Shown piece after piece: positions 45,840 to 53,858 of a DNA stretch of 64,000 nucleotides. Below the pieces are notes generated by a model, which worked only from the letters and a program-made list of their open reading frames with translations, ran no database searches and was not told the origin of the DNA. A program made the translations under genes and the position numbers. Origin of the DNA: Goekera deserti. Its GTDB lineage: Bacteria > Actinomycetota > Actinomycetes > Mycobacteriales > Geodermatophilaceae. Each line of letters starts with the position of its first letter. The first letter of the stretch is position 1. The DNA lies in the NCBI RefSeq assembly GCF_010685995.1, contig NZ_JAAGWK010000024.1:120771-184770 (forward strand), in the 5' to 3' direction.

Positions 45840-47345
45840 GTGATCGAGGACGAGCCGCGCCCGCTGCCGGCGCGCCTGGACCCCCGGCTCGGCCGCCCGG
45901 CCCCCCAGGCCGACGAGCGGGCGCCGCGGGGACGCGGGACCCGCCGCGCCGTCGTGGTCGCCCGGGCGCTGGCCGCGCTGATGAGCGTGGTCGTGCTGGC
46001 CGGCAGCGGCTGGGGCTGGTACCTCACCGGCATCGCCGAGGCGAGCCTGAACCGCACCGACGCCATCCCGACCGACGGCAACTCCGACGTGAACGGCCGC
46101 GACCACGCCGGGTCGGAGATGAACCTGCTGCTGGTCGGCATGGACTCCCGCACCGGGCTGACCCGCGAGCAGCAGGCCGAGTTCAGCACCGGCGACCCCG
46201 ACGACGTGCTCAACACCGACTCGATGATGCTGGTGCACGTGCCGGCCGACGGGTCCGGCGCGAGCTTCGTCTCCCTGCCCCGCGACACCTACGTGCCGAT
46301 CCCGGGCCACGGCCAGGCGAAGCTCAACTCCGCCTACGTGCGCGGCTACAACGAGGCCGAGGGCTCCGAGGGGCAGAAGGACGCCGCCGGCGCCGGGCTG
46401 CTCATCAAGACGGTCAGCCAGTTCACCGGGCTGCAGATCGACCACTTCGCCAAGCTGGACCTGCTCGGCTTCGTCAACCTGAGCACGATCGTCGGCGGCG
46501 TCGAGGTCAACCTCTGCGAGGCGACTCGCGACTCCTACTCCGGTGCGGACTTCGAGGCCGGCGTGCAGACCATCAGCGGCGGCGACGCGCTGAAGTTCGT
46601 CCGGCAGCGGCACGGCCTGGACTCCGACCTGGACCGCGTCGTCCGGCAGCAGGTGTACCTGGCCGGGATGCTGCGCAACATCCTCTCCTCGGACCTGCTG
46701 CTGGACCCGGGCAAGCAGAAGGCGCTCGTCGAGCAGGTCGGCAGCAGCGTCACCCTGGACGCCGGGCTGGACGTCTACGACCTGGCCGCGCAGATGCAGG
46801 GCGTGCAGCCCGGCGACATCACCTTCCAGACCATCCCGGGTCTCACCGACCGCAAGGCCGACGGCGCCGACGTGCTGCAGCCGCCGGCCCCCGACGTCGT
46901 CCGGGCGTTCTTCGGTGACCTGGGCAGCGGCGCGGCCTCGGCGCCGGCCGCACCCACCACCCCGGCCCCCGGGCTGGACCCGGAGGACGTGACCGTCGCC
47001 GTGCAGAACGGCTCGGGGGTCTCCGGGGCCGCCGCGACGGCCGCCACCGCGCTGACGGCCGCGGGCTTCGCGGCCAGCAGCGACGGCAACGCCACGCGCA
47101 CCGCCACGACGACGGTCAGCCACCCGACCGGCGACGAAGCCGGGGCCGCGCTGGTGGCCGCGCAGGTGCCCGGCGCTGCGGTCGCCGTCGACGACGCCCT
47201 GCCGGCGGGCACCGTGCAGCTGGTGATCGGCACCGACTACAACGGCATCGGCACCCCGGTGACCGCCCCCGTCGCGGCCCCGCCGAGCGACGACAGCTAC
47301 GCCACCGTCGAGCGGACGGCGACGGACGCCAGCTGCATCTACTGA
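45840..47345 (+). CDS. LytR-CpsA-Psr (LCP) cell-wall glycopolymer ligase
   Basis: A 501-residue LCP enzyme that attaches glycopolymers from a lipid carrier to peptidoglycan. A cytoplasmic Arg-rich tail leads to a membrane helix (about 37-60). The extracellular LCP domain (about 95-260) has NLLLVGMDSRTG, NTDSMMLVHV, SLPRDTYVPIPG and a final VRQRHGLDSDLDRVVRQQ with the lipid-phosphate-binding arginines. A C-terminal LytR_C domain (about 375-465) follows with VAVQNGSGVSGAA. The start is uncertain: GTG 45840 or one of several upstream GTGs as far as 45666. The stop overlaps the convergent oxidoreductase gene by 7 bp. Confidence 0.93.
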   Translation: MIEDEPRPLPARLDPRLGRPAPQADERAPRGRGTRRAVVVARALAALMSVVVLAGSGWGWYLTGIAEASLNRTDAIPTDGNSDVNGRDHAGSEMNLLLVGMDSRTGLTREQQAEFSTGDPDDVLNTDSMMLVHVPADGSGASFVSLPRDTYVPIPGHGQAKLNSAYVRGYNEAEGSEGQKDAAGAGLLIKTVSQFTGLQIDHFAKLDLLGFVNLSTIVGGVEVNLCEATRDSYSGADFEAGVQTISGGDALKFVRQRHGLDSDLDRVVRQQVYLAGMLRNILSSDLLLDPGKQKALVEQVGSSVTLDAGLDVYDLAAQMQGVQPGDITFQTIPGLTDRKADGADVLQPPAPDVVRAFFGDLGSGAASAPAAPTTPAPGLDPEDVTVAVQNGSGVSGAAATAATALTAAGFAASSDGNATRTATTTVSHPTGDEAGAALVAAQVPGAAVAVDDALPAGTVQLVIGTDYNGIGTPVTAPVAAPPSDDSYATVERTATDASCIY

Positions 47346-48121
47346 CCTGCCCGGTAGCGGGAGGCCAGTTCGGGGCTCTGCGCACCGAAAGCAGCCAGTT
47401 GGGCGCTGGACACGGCCGCGAGCACGCCGGCGTCCTCCACGCCCGGGGCCACGACGACCTCCCCGAGCTCCAGCCCGCGCAGGCTCGCGGTGACGACCTC
47501 CTCGGCGCTCATCCGTGGCACGGCGCTGAGATCCATGCCCTGCAGCTCGTGGAACTCCGTCGCCACCACCCCCGGGCAGAGGACCTGCACGCGGACACCC
47601 GTCCCCTCCAGCTCGGCAGCGAGGGTCTGCGACATGGCGACCGCGAAGGCCAGTCCACCGGCGTAGACGGCGCGGCGCGGCATCACCGAGCTCGGTGCGG
47701 GACCGCTGAAGGCGATCATGCCGGCGACGGTGATGATCGTGCCGTCGCCGCGGGCCTGCATGCCGGCGACGACGGCACGGCTCAGCATGGTGGGGGCGAC
47801 GACCTTGACGTGGACGAGTTCGCGGGCCTTCTCCGCGGGCAGGTCGGCCAGCGGCATGTAGTGCGCGACGCCGGCGTTGTTCACCAGCAGCGTGACGTCC
47901 TCGGCCGCGGCGACCTGCGCCACGGCGTCGATGCCGTCGTCGGTCGACAGGTCGGCGGCGATGCACCGGACGTTGACCTGCCGGTGGGCGGCGGCGAACT
48001 CCTGCAGACGCTCCTCGCGCCGTCCGACCAGGATCAGGTCGTGGCCCTGCCCGGCCAGTCGTTCCGCGAACGCCCTGCCGATGCCGGAGGTGGCGCCCGT
48101 GACCAGTGCCAGCTTCCTCAT
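47339..48121 (-). CDS. Short-chain dehydrogenase/reductase-like protein lacking the catalytic Lys
   Basis: A 260-residue classical-SDR-fold protein with the NAD(P) loop TGATSGIGRAF and LLVNNAGVAHY. The active-site tyrosine segment reads VYAGGLAF, so the expected Y-x-x-x-K lysine is leucine, and the preceding serine region (VAGMIAFSGPAPSS) is unusual. Catalysis as a normal oxidoreductase is doubtful. ATG 48121 follows GAAGGAAAACC. Divergent from an XRE regulator, a frequent pairing that suggests the regulator controls it. Confidence 0.88.
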   Translation of the reverse strand: MRKLALVTGATSGIGRAFAERLAGQGHDLILVGRREERLQEFAAAHRQVNVRCIAADLSTDDGIDAVAQVAAAEDVTLLVNNAGVAHYMPLADLPAEKARELVHVKVVAPTMLSRAVVAGMQARGDGTIITVAGMIAFSGPAPSSVMPRRAVYAGGLAFAVAMSQTLAAELEGTGVRVQVLCPGVVATEFHELQGMDLSAVPRMSAEEVVTASLRGLELGEVVVAPGVEDAGVLAAVSSAQLAAFGAQSPELASRYRAGQ

Positions 48122-48493
48122 GGTGGTTTTCCTTCCGTCGATGTGACCATGGGGCATGTCGGACGGCCGGGGTGTCGACGCAAGGCTGGCGGCGAGCCCA
48201 CGCCGGGAGTCCGCACCCGCCCGGCGGTGGGCGGGCGCCCTGGGCAGTCCCTGCTCCCTCGGCCCGACGGACTGACGCGCCCGAGCTCCCCCGGACCAGC
48301 CGGCAGCACGCAGACTCGCCCACCAGTGGGCCGGTCAGCCAGTACCGCCTCCGTCCTGGTGTCGGCCTTCCTGGTACTGCCACTCCCAGGGAGCACCGGG
48401 TCGGCCCGGTCAGGACCCACCTCCCGGTCCCGGCAGCACCGGTGCGGGCGCTCGTGACCTGGCTGCCGGCCAGACGCCCACTACGGTCGTCGG
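48122..48493. promoter_or_regulatory. Divergent intergenic region between SDR and XRE genes
   Basis: About 370 bp without a gene. It contains GCCCAC-CA-GTGGGC (48318-48331, perfect) and CAGTACC/GGTACTG (48340-48346 and 48373-48379), possible operators for the XRE regulator. Other open frames here lack start signals. Confidence 0.45.
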
Positions 48494-49417
48494 GTGACCG
48501 ATGACCTGCTCGCCGACTACCTGCGGGCACGGCGGGGACAGGTGCGCCCCGATGACGTCGGCCTGCCGCGCGTCAGCGGAACCGATGCCGTGGCACGACG
48601 GCGGGTCCAGGGGCTGCGGCGGGAGGAGGTCGCGCTGCTGGCGGGCATCAGCGTCGACTACTACCTGCGCCTGGAGCAGGGCCGCGCGGGCACGCCATCC
48701 CCCCAGGTCGTCCGGTCCCTGGCGCGGGCGCTGCGCCTGGACGAGACGGCCGCCGCCTACCTGAGCGGCCTGGCCGCGCCCACACCTGCCACCGCCCCGA
48801 CGTCGACCGCCCACGAGGAGCGCGTGCCGTCCAGCGTGGAGAACCTCGTCCACCTGATGGACTGGCCGGCGTTCGTCACGGGTCGCAACTTCGACGTCCT
48901 GGTCGCCAACAGCGGCGCAGCTGCCCTCTCCCCGGAGCTGACCCCGGGCAAGAACCGGCTCCGGTCGTTCTTCCTCGTCGCGGCGGAACGGGAGCTCTAC
49001 CGTGACTGGGAGGACACCGCGCGACGCTTCGTCGCGGTCGTGCGCGACACCCTCGGGCGCGAGGCGGCCCGCGCGGACTTCTCGGCACTGGTGCGGGAGC
49101 TGTCCGAGGGCAGTGACAGCTTCCGTCGGTTGTGGGAGCTGCACGACGTCGTCGCGCGGGACGCCCAGTCGGCTCTGCTGCAACACCCTGTTGCGGGGGC
49201 TCTGCAGCTCAACCTGGAACGCCTGACCATCGCGGGACTGCCCGAACAGAGCCTCGTCGTGTACCACCCGACCATCGGCTCCAGCGACGCCCAGCGTCTG
49301 GCGGACCTGCTGGCCACCAGCCGTGTCCCGCGACACGTGAGCCAGCAGCGTGCCGACGGGCCGGGGTCGTCGGGTTCCACGTCGCTCACCGGACCACCGG
49401 TGGACGGGAGCGGTTGA
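48494..49417 (+). CDS. XRE-family regulator with MmyB-type ligand domain
   Basis: A 307-residue regulator. The N-terminal HTH (about 35-90) contains QGLRREEVALLAGISVDYYLRLEQGR, here quoted only in part: RREEVALLAGISVDYY, the signature of MmyB-like actinobacterial regulators. The C-terminal PAS-like MmyB domain has NFDVLVANSGAAALSP and a late LQLNLERLTIAGLPEQSLVVY. GTG start. It is divergent from the SDR-like gene and likely regulates it in response to a small hydrophobic ligand. Confidence 0.93.
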   Translation: MTDDLLADYLRARRGQVRPDDVGLPRVSGTDAVARRRVQGLRREEVALLAGISVDYYLRLEQGRAGTPSPQVVRSLARALRLDETAAAYLSGLAAPTPATAPTSTAHEERVPSSVENLVHLMDWPAFVTGRNFDVLVANSGAAALSPELTPGKNRLRSFFLVAAERELYRDWEDTARRFVAVVRDTLGREAARADFSALVRELSEGSDSFRRLWELHDVVARDAQSALLQHPVAGALQLNLERLTIAGLPEQSLVVYHPTIGSSDAQRLADLLATSRVPRHVSQQRADGPGSSGSTSLTGPPVDGSG

Positions 49418-49451
49418 CGTCGCGAGAGCGCGCTGCGGGCGCACGGTGAGG

Positions 49452-49469
49452 CACCACTGCGAGGTGGTG
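49452..49469. terminator. Small hairpin CACCAC/GTGGTG
   Basis: A 6-bp stem with loop TGCGAG between the convergent XRE gene and a small membrane protein gene. Weak candidate. Confidence 0.35.
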
Positions 49470-49495
49470 GAGGTCCTGTCCGCGCAGCCCGAGCG

Positions 49496-49771
49496 TCACC
49501 ATCGACGACAGCGGTGACACCTGAGGGTCCAGCGTCGTGGCACGGCGGCCGCGACGAGGGCGGCGGCGCAGCCGAGGCCCACCAGTCCGGAGACGATCCC
49601 GACCGGCAGGGGCAGCACACCGGCCGAGGCGAGGAGGTCGACCACCACGGCGACGCTCAGCAACGCCCACAGCTGCGGCCTCCGGAGCCGACGCAGGGCC
49701 TGCCACGGGATGAGCCAGGCCCCGCGGGCACCGACGTCGTGGCGGGTGGACGGGGCAGCTGGGCCGGACAT
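49496..49771 (-). CDS. Small two-helix membrane protein
   Basis: A 91-residue protein with a short cytoplasmic N-terminus, then two hydrophobic segments (about 37-52 and 55-75) and a basic Arg/Cys tail ending RCHRCRRW. GAGGAG lies 6 bases before ATG 49771, supporting a real gene. Divergent from the sensor kinase gene at 50019. Function unknown. Confidence 0.65.
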   Translation of the reverse strand: MSGPAAPSTRHDVGARGAWLIPWQALRRLRRPQLWALLSVAVVVDLLASAGVLPLPVGIVSGLVGLGCAAALVAAAVPRRWTLRCHRCRRW

Positions 49772-50018
49772 GTCGGGCTCCTCGATCACGGGGTCTGGGT
49801 GCCCTGTGACCCTGCGCCGGTGCGCGAGCCGGCTCCACCCCGCTGGCTGCCCCCTCCGGGTACAGCTGGCTGCACCTCTGGCTCGCGTCGGCCGCACGGC
49901 ACCGGTGATCACGTAGCGTCGATGCGATGAGCGCCGCCGCGGGCCCGTCCCGCGCCCGGGCCCCCCGGCCGGCTCAACGGGCCACCCCGCGGCACGCACC
50001 GCCCCGCCGGGGGCCCGC

Positions 50019-51284
50019 GTGACCCGGCCGGCCCGGCAGGGGCGGCCGGTGCAGCGGGCCGTCGCCGTGCGGCGGTCCGCGGTCGCCCAGCTCGCCGGGG
50101 GGCTGGGAACCGGGGCCCTGGCGGGTCTCCTGTCGGTGTGGGTCGTGCTCGTCGCCCTCCTCTGCGTGGTCGGGATCGGGCTGCTGCTGGCGCCCGCCGC
50201 CCTGGCAGCGGTGCGCTCCCTGGCCGACCGCGAGCGCGGACGGTTGGTCCGCTGGGGGTCCGGGTCGCCCCCGGGCGGCCCCCCGCCCGCCTCGCTGCGG
50301 CCGGCCCTGGCGGACCGGGCGGTGCGTCGTGATCTGGTGTGGCTGCCGGTGCACGCCACGGGTGGGCTCCTCCTCGGGCTGGTGGGGGTGCTGCTGCCCG
50401 TGTACGCGGTCCGCGACCTGACCTTCCCGCTCTGGTGGCCCCTGGTGCCGGCCACCGTCGACGCGTCCCCGTGGTGGTGGCCGGTGCGGACCTGGGCCGA
50501 CACCTGGCCGGTGGCACTGCTGGGGCTGGCCTGGGCGCTCCTCACCGTGGGGGCGGCACCTCGACTGGCCCGGCTACAGGGCTCGCTGGCGCAGCGACTG
50601 CTGGCACCGCCCCCCGGGACGGACCTGACGCTGCGGGTGGCCCAGCTCAGCGCGACCCGCGCCGCCGCCCTCGACGGGCACGCCACCGAGCTGCGCCGGA
50701 TCGAGCGTTCGCTGCACGACGGGGCGCAGAACCGGCTGGTGGGGGTCACCGTCCTGCTCGGTGCGGCTCGACGCTCCCTGGCCCGGCCCGGCGTCGACCG
50801 GGGCAGCGTGGACGAGCTGCTCGAGCGAGCCCAGGGTGCTGCGGAGCAGGCGTTGGGCGAGTTGAGAGCGGTCGTGCGCAGCATCCTGCCGCCGGTGCTC
50901 GTGGACCGGGGGCTGACCGAGGCCGTCACCGGGCTGGCCGCGGCGTGCCCGGTCACCTGCCACCTGGAGGTGGACGCCGGGAGCAGCGCGCCGGGTGCCC
51001 TGCCGGCCTCGGTGGAGGCCACGGCCTACTTCGTCGTCGCCGAGGCGCTGACCAACGTCGCGCGGCACTCCGACGCCACCCGCGTCGTGGTCACCGTCCG
51101 GTACCGCGGCGACGAGCTCCTGGTCACGGTGACCGACGACGGTCGGGGCGGGGCGACGGTCGGCGCGGGAACGGGGCTGTCCGGGATGCTGGACCGGGTG
51201 CAGGCCCACGACGGCGACCTGCGGGTGACCAGCCCGAGCGGCGGTCCCACGACAGTGGAGGTGAGGTTGCCGTGCGCGTCGTGA
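50019..51284 (+). CDS. Sensor histidine kinase, NarL-system (HisKA_3) type
   Basis: A 421-residue membrane kinase. Four hydrophobic segments lie between about 23 and 180 (about 23-43, 44-65, 110-135 and 165-180). The dimerisation box has ERSLHDGAQNRLVG with phospho-acceptor His233, and the ATPase domain has VVAEALTNVARHS (N box) and VTDDGRGGATVGAGTGLSGM (G box). The pair with the following response regulator overlaps by 13 bp. The signal is unknown. The system lies upstream of a CPBP protease and the VanX-like operon, but is not demonstrably linked to them. Confidence 0.92.
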   Translation: MTRPARQGRPVQRAVAVRRSAVAQLAGGLGTGALAGLLSVWVVLVALLCVVGIGLLLAPAALAAVRSLADRERGRLVRWGSGSPPGGPPPASLRPALADRAVRRDLVWLPVHATGGLLLGLVGVLLPVYAVRDLTFPLWWPLVPATVDASPWWWPVRTWADTWPVALLGLAWALLTVGAAPRLARLQGSLAQRLLAPPPGTDLTLRVAQLSATRAAALDGHATELRRIERSLHDGAQNRLVGVTVLLGAARRSLARPGVDRGSVDELLERAQGAAEQALGELRAVVRSILPPVLVDRGLTEAVTGLAAACPVTCHLEVDAGSSAPGALPASVEATAYFVVAEALTNVARHSDATRVVVTVRYRGDELLVTVTDDGRGGATVGAGTGLSGMLDRVQAHDGDLRVTSPSGGPTTVEVRLPCAS

Positions 51285-51928
51285 TCGGCGAGGACGACCC
51301 GCTGCTCCGCGAGGGGCTGGCCCTGCTGCTGCGCGCGGAGGGGATCCAGGTCCTCGCCACCGCCGCCGACGCCGCGGGGCTGCTCGCCGCGGTGGACGAG
51401 CAACGCCCCGACGTCGCCATCATCGACGTCCGCATGCCCCCCACGCACACCGACGAGGGGATCCAGGCAGCGGTGGAGGCGCGCCGTCGCCACCCGGACC
51501 TGGCCGTGCTGGTCCTCTCCGCCTACGTCGAGCAGGCCTTCGCCACCGACCTGCTCGTCGGCGGGGCCAAGCGGCTGGGTTACCTGCTGAAGGAGCGGGT
51601 CGGGCGGGTGGCGGAGTTCCTGGACGCCCTGCACCGCGTCGCCGACGGGGGCACGGCCGTCGACCCCGAGGTGGTGGCCCAGCTCCTGACCCGGACCCGC
51701 CCGGACGCGGGGCTGGACCGGTTGTCCACCCGGGAGCGGGAGGTGCTCGGCCTGATGGCCGAGGGCCTGGGGAACACCGCCATCGCCGGACGACTGGTGG
51801 TCACCGACGGCGCCGTGCACAAGCACATCCGCAGCATCTTCGCGAAGCTCGACCTCCTCCCCACCGACGAGGTCGACCGCCGCGTCGCCGCCGTGCTGCG
51901 CTACCTGCGCGCCGCCGACACACCCTGA
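51272..51928 (+). CDS. NarL/LuxR-type response regulator
   Basis: A 218-residue regulator. The receiver domain has GEDDPLLREGL and the phospho-accepting Asp52 in IIDVRMPP; note the longer PPTHTDEG loop after it. The LuxR HTH (about 150-210) has LSTREREVLGLMAEGLGNTAI and VHKHIRSIFAKLDL. GTG 51272 lies inside the end of the kinase gene. Confidence 0.94.
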   Translation: MRVVIGEDDPLLREGLALLLRAEGIQVLATAADAAGLLAAVDEQRPDVAIIDVRMPPTHTDEGIQAAVEARRRHPDLAVLVLSAYVEQAFATDLLVGGAKRLGYLLKERVGRVAEFLDALHRVADGGTAVDPEVVAQLLTRTRPDAGLDRLSTREREVLGLMAEGLGNTAIAGRLVVTDGAVHKHIRSIFAKLDLLPTDEVDRRVAAVLRYLRAADTP

Positions 51929-52112
51929 CCCGACAGGGGGCCGCTGCGCCCGGCGGCCCCTCCCGACAGCGCGCCCGCAGCGGGTGACGGTGGTGCAGGC
52001 ACCACCCGGATCGGGGCGCCTGCAGCACTGACCCCGGCGCGCGGCGGAGGTGGACTCGCAGACGTCAGCCGGACGCGCCCGAGCGTCCGGCCCGTCCCCG
52101 GGGAGTCCGCTC

Positions 52113-53093
52113 GTGCCCACCTCCGCCCGACCACCCGTCCAGCTGCAGACCCCGACCCCGGCTCCGGCCCCACCGCCGGTCGGGGTCCGCGGCGTGCTCG
52201 CCCGCCACCCACTCGTCGCGTTCTTCGCGCTCGCGTTCGGCCTCAGCTGGCTCGCCTGGCTGCCCTACCTGCTGTCGGAAAACGGACTGGGCGTCCTGGC
52301 GTTCTCCTTCCCGTCGGTGCTGGGCACCTCCCAGCTGCTCGGGGTGCTGCCGGGCGCCTACCTCGGGCCGGTGACCGCCGCGGTCGTCGTCACCGTCCTC
52401 GTCGAGGGCCGGGCCGGGCTCAGGGCCTGGCGGGGGCGCCTGCTCCGCTTCCGGGTCGGCGCACGCTGGTACCTCGGTGTCGGGGTCCTCGTGCCGCTGT
52501 CCCTGCTGGCCGCGACGTTCGTCCTGCCGCAGGCGTGGGGCTCGGCGCGGATGGTCGGTGCGGGGTTGCTGCTGGCCTACGTGCCGATGCTCGTGCTCCA
52601 GGTGGTCACCACCGCGCTGGCCGAGGAGCCGGGCTGGCGTGACTTCGCCCTGCCCCGGTTGCAGGCGCGACTGGGCCCGGTGACCGGCACGGTCGTCCTG
52701 GGGCTGCTGTGGGGCGCGTGGCACTGGCCGCTGTTCCTGACCGAGTGGGGCGGCCACCCCGACGTCACCTGGGTGCAGCCGGTCCTCTTCACCGCCTCCT
52801 GCGTCCCGCTCAGCCTGGTGATGACCTGGGTCTTCAACCGCACCGGTCAGAGCGTGCCGCTGGTGATGCTCCTGCACGCCGGCATCAACAGCACGTACAC
52901 GCTGCTGTGGCCGGCCTTCTTCCCGGCGCTGCACGGCGACCACGACGTGCTCGTGGTGCAGCTGGCCGCGACCACCGTCGCGAGCGCGGTGCTCATGATC
53001 GCCACCCGGGGTCGCCTCGGCGCACCCGACACGCCCGTCCTCGACGGGGCGCGTCCCGAACGCCCGGCACGGGCGGCTCGTCCTCCCCGCTGA
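52113..53093 (+). CDS. CPBP-family intramembrane metalloprotease
   Basis: A 326-residue multi-pass protein of the CPBP/Abi (Rce1-like) family. The three conserved motifs are present: EEPGWRDF (Glu-Glu and Arg), LWGAWHWPLF (His) and LLHAGINST (His, Asn). About seven to eight helices follow a proline-rich N-terminus. GTG 52113 has GGGGAG at proper spacing; GTG 52050 lies directly against its Shine-Dalgarno-like sequence and is less likely. Members process prenyl-type proteins or confer bacteriocin self-immunity. It lies between the two-component systems, 120 bp before the VanX-like gene. Confidence 0.9.
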   Translation: MPTSARPPVQLQTPTPAPAPPPVGVRGVLARHPLVAFFALAFGLSWLAWLPYLLSENGLGVLAFSFPSVLGTSQLLGVLPGAYLGPVTAAVVVTVLVEGRAGLRAWRGRLLRFRVGARWYLGVGVLVPLSLLAATFVLPQAWGSARMVGAGLLLAYVPMLVLQVVTTALAEEPGWRDFALPRLQARLGPVTGTVVLGLLWGAWHWPLFLTEWGGHPDVTWVQPVLFTASCVPLSLVMTWVFNRTGQSVPLVMLLHAGINSTYTLLWPAFFPALHGDHDVLVVQLAATTVASAVLMIATRGRLGAPDTPVLDGARPERPARAARPPR

Positions 53094-53137
53094 GCAACCG
53101 GGTCGGCTGCCCGGGCTCCCCCCGGCGGCGACCCCGG

Positions 53138-53176
53138 CTCATCCTCCAGGTGGCGCGGTCGGTACCGCAGGATGAG
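53138..53176. promoter_or_regulatory. Nested inverted repeat before the VanX-like gene
   Basis: CTCATCCT (53138-53145) pairs with AGGATGAG (53169-53176), enclosing GCGGT-CGGT-ACCGC (53055+100 to 53168, that is 53155-53168). It lies between the CPBP gene and the six-gene operon. It may terminate the first or regulate the second. Confidence 0.45.
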
Positions 53177-53213
53177 GTGGGCAGGGGGTCCGGGGGCCGA
53201 TCGTGAGTGCGTG

Positions 53214-53858
53214 ATGCTCCTCAGCGACCCGCGAGTCGCCGCCGTCCCCGTCGTCGAGTGCGGCGACCCCCTGGTCGTGCTGGGTCCCGAGTTCGGCGCG
53301 GCACGCGCCAGGGTGCGCGCCGGGCTCGCCGACCGTCTCGCCGTCGCCCAGGCCCTGCTGCCGGCGGGGATCGTGCTGCGGGTGCAGGAGGGACACCGGA
53401 CGGTGGCCGACCAGCGCGCGATCATCGCCCGCTACACCGCCGAGGTCGCCCGGGCGTACCCGGGCTGCCCGGCGGACGAGCAGCGCCGACTCGTCAGCCG
53501 GTTCGTCTCCCCGGTCGACGTCGCACCGCACGTCGCGGGGGCGGCCGTGGACCTCACGCTGGCCCGGCACGACGGCTCGGACCTGGACCTCGGCACGGCG
53601 ATCGACGCGACGCCGGAGGCCTCCGGCGGCCGGTGCGCCACGGCCAGCCCGGACGTCGACGCCGGTGCCCGCGCGCTGCGGGACGTGCTCTGCCGGGCCC
53701 TCGGCGGCGCCGGCCTGGTCAACTACCCCACCGAGTGGTGGCACTGGAGCTACGGCGACCGCTACTGGGCGCTGGTGACCGGCGCCCCAGCAGCCTGGTA
53801 CGGCGCTGTCGACGTGAACGGGCCGGCACCCGTCGCGCTGGCGGGGGTGGGTCGGTGA
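53214..53858 (+). CDS. VanX-type D-Ala-D-Ala dipeptidase
   Basis: A 214-residue M15D zinc peptidase that hydrolyses free D-Ala-D-Ala in the cytoplasm. It has EGHRT (Arg62, transition-state residue), zinc ligands His106 and Asp113 in PHVAGAAVDLTL, the following DLGTAID segment, and EWWHW with catalytic Glu174 and zinc His177. No signal peptide is seen. The expected S-x-H is replaced by AP-H. ATG 53214; GTG 53211 is one codon earlier. First of six genes joined by 4-base overlaps (GTGA with the racemase). Beside a ligase, removing D-Ala-D-Ala makes sense only if the ligase makes a different dipeptide. Confidence 0.93.
   Translation: MLLSDPRVAAVPVVECGDPLVVLGPEFGAARARVRAGLADRLAVAQALLPAGIVLRVQEGHRTVADQRAIIARYTAEVARAYPGCPADEQRRLVSRFVSPVDVAPHVAGAAVDLTLARHDGSDLDLGTAIDATPEASGGRCATASPDVDAGARALRDVLCRALGGAGLVNYPTEWWHWSYGDRYWALVTGAPAAWYGAVDVNGPAPVALAGVGR

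Noticed and set aside
45564..48530. Extension of the phosphatase/STAS frame upstream to a 1684-codon gene
   Set aside because: The extra part runs antisense through the LCP and SDR genes and has no domain-like sequence; GTG 45563 has a strong ribosome binding site.
53214..53858. Calling the cluster vanHAX-type vancomycin resistance
   Set aside because: There is no D-lactate dehydrogenase and the ligase keeps the Lys-Tyr loop, so a D-Ala-D-Lac system is not supported.
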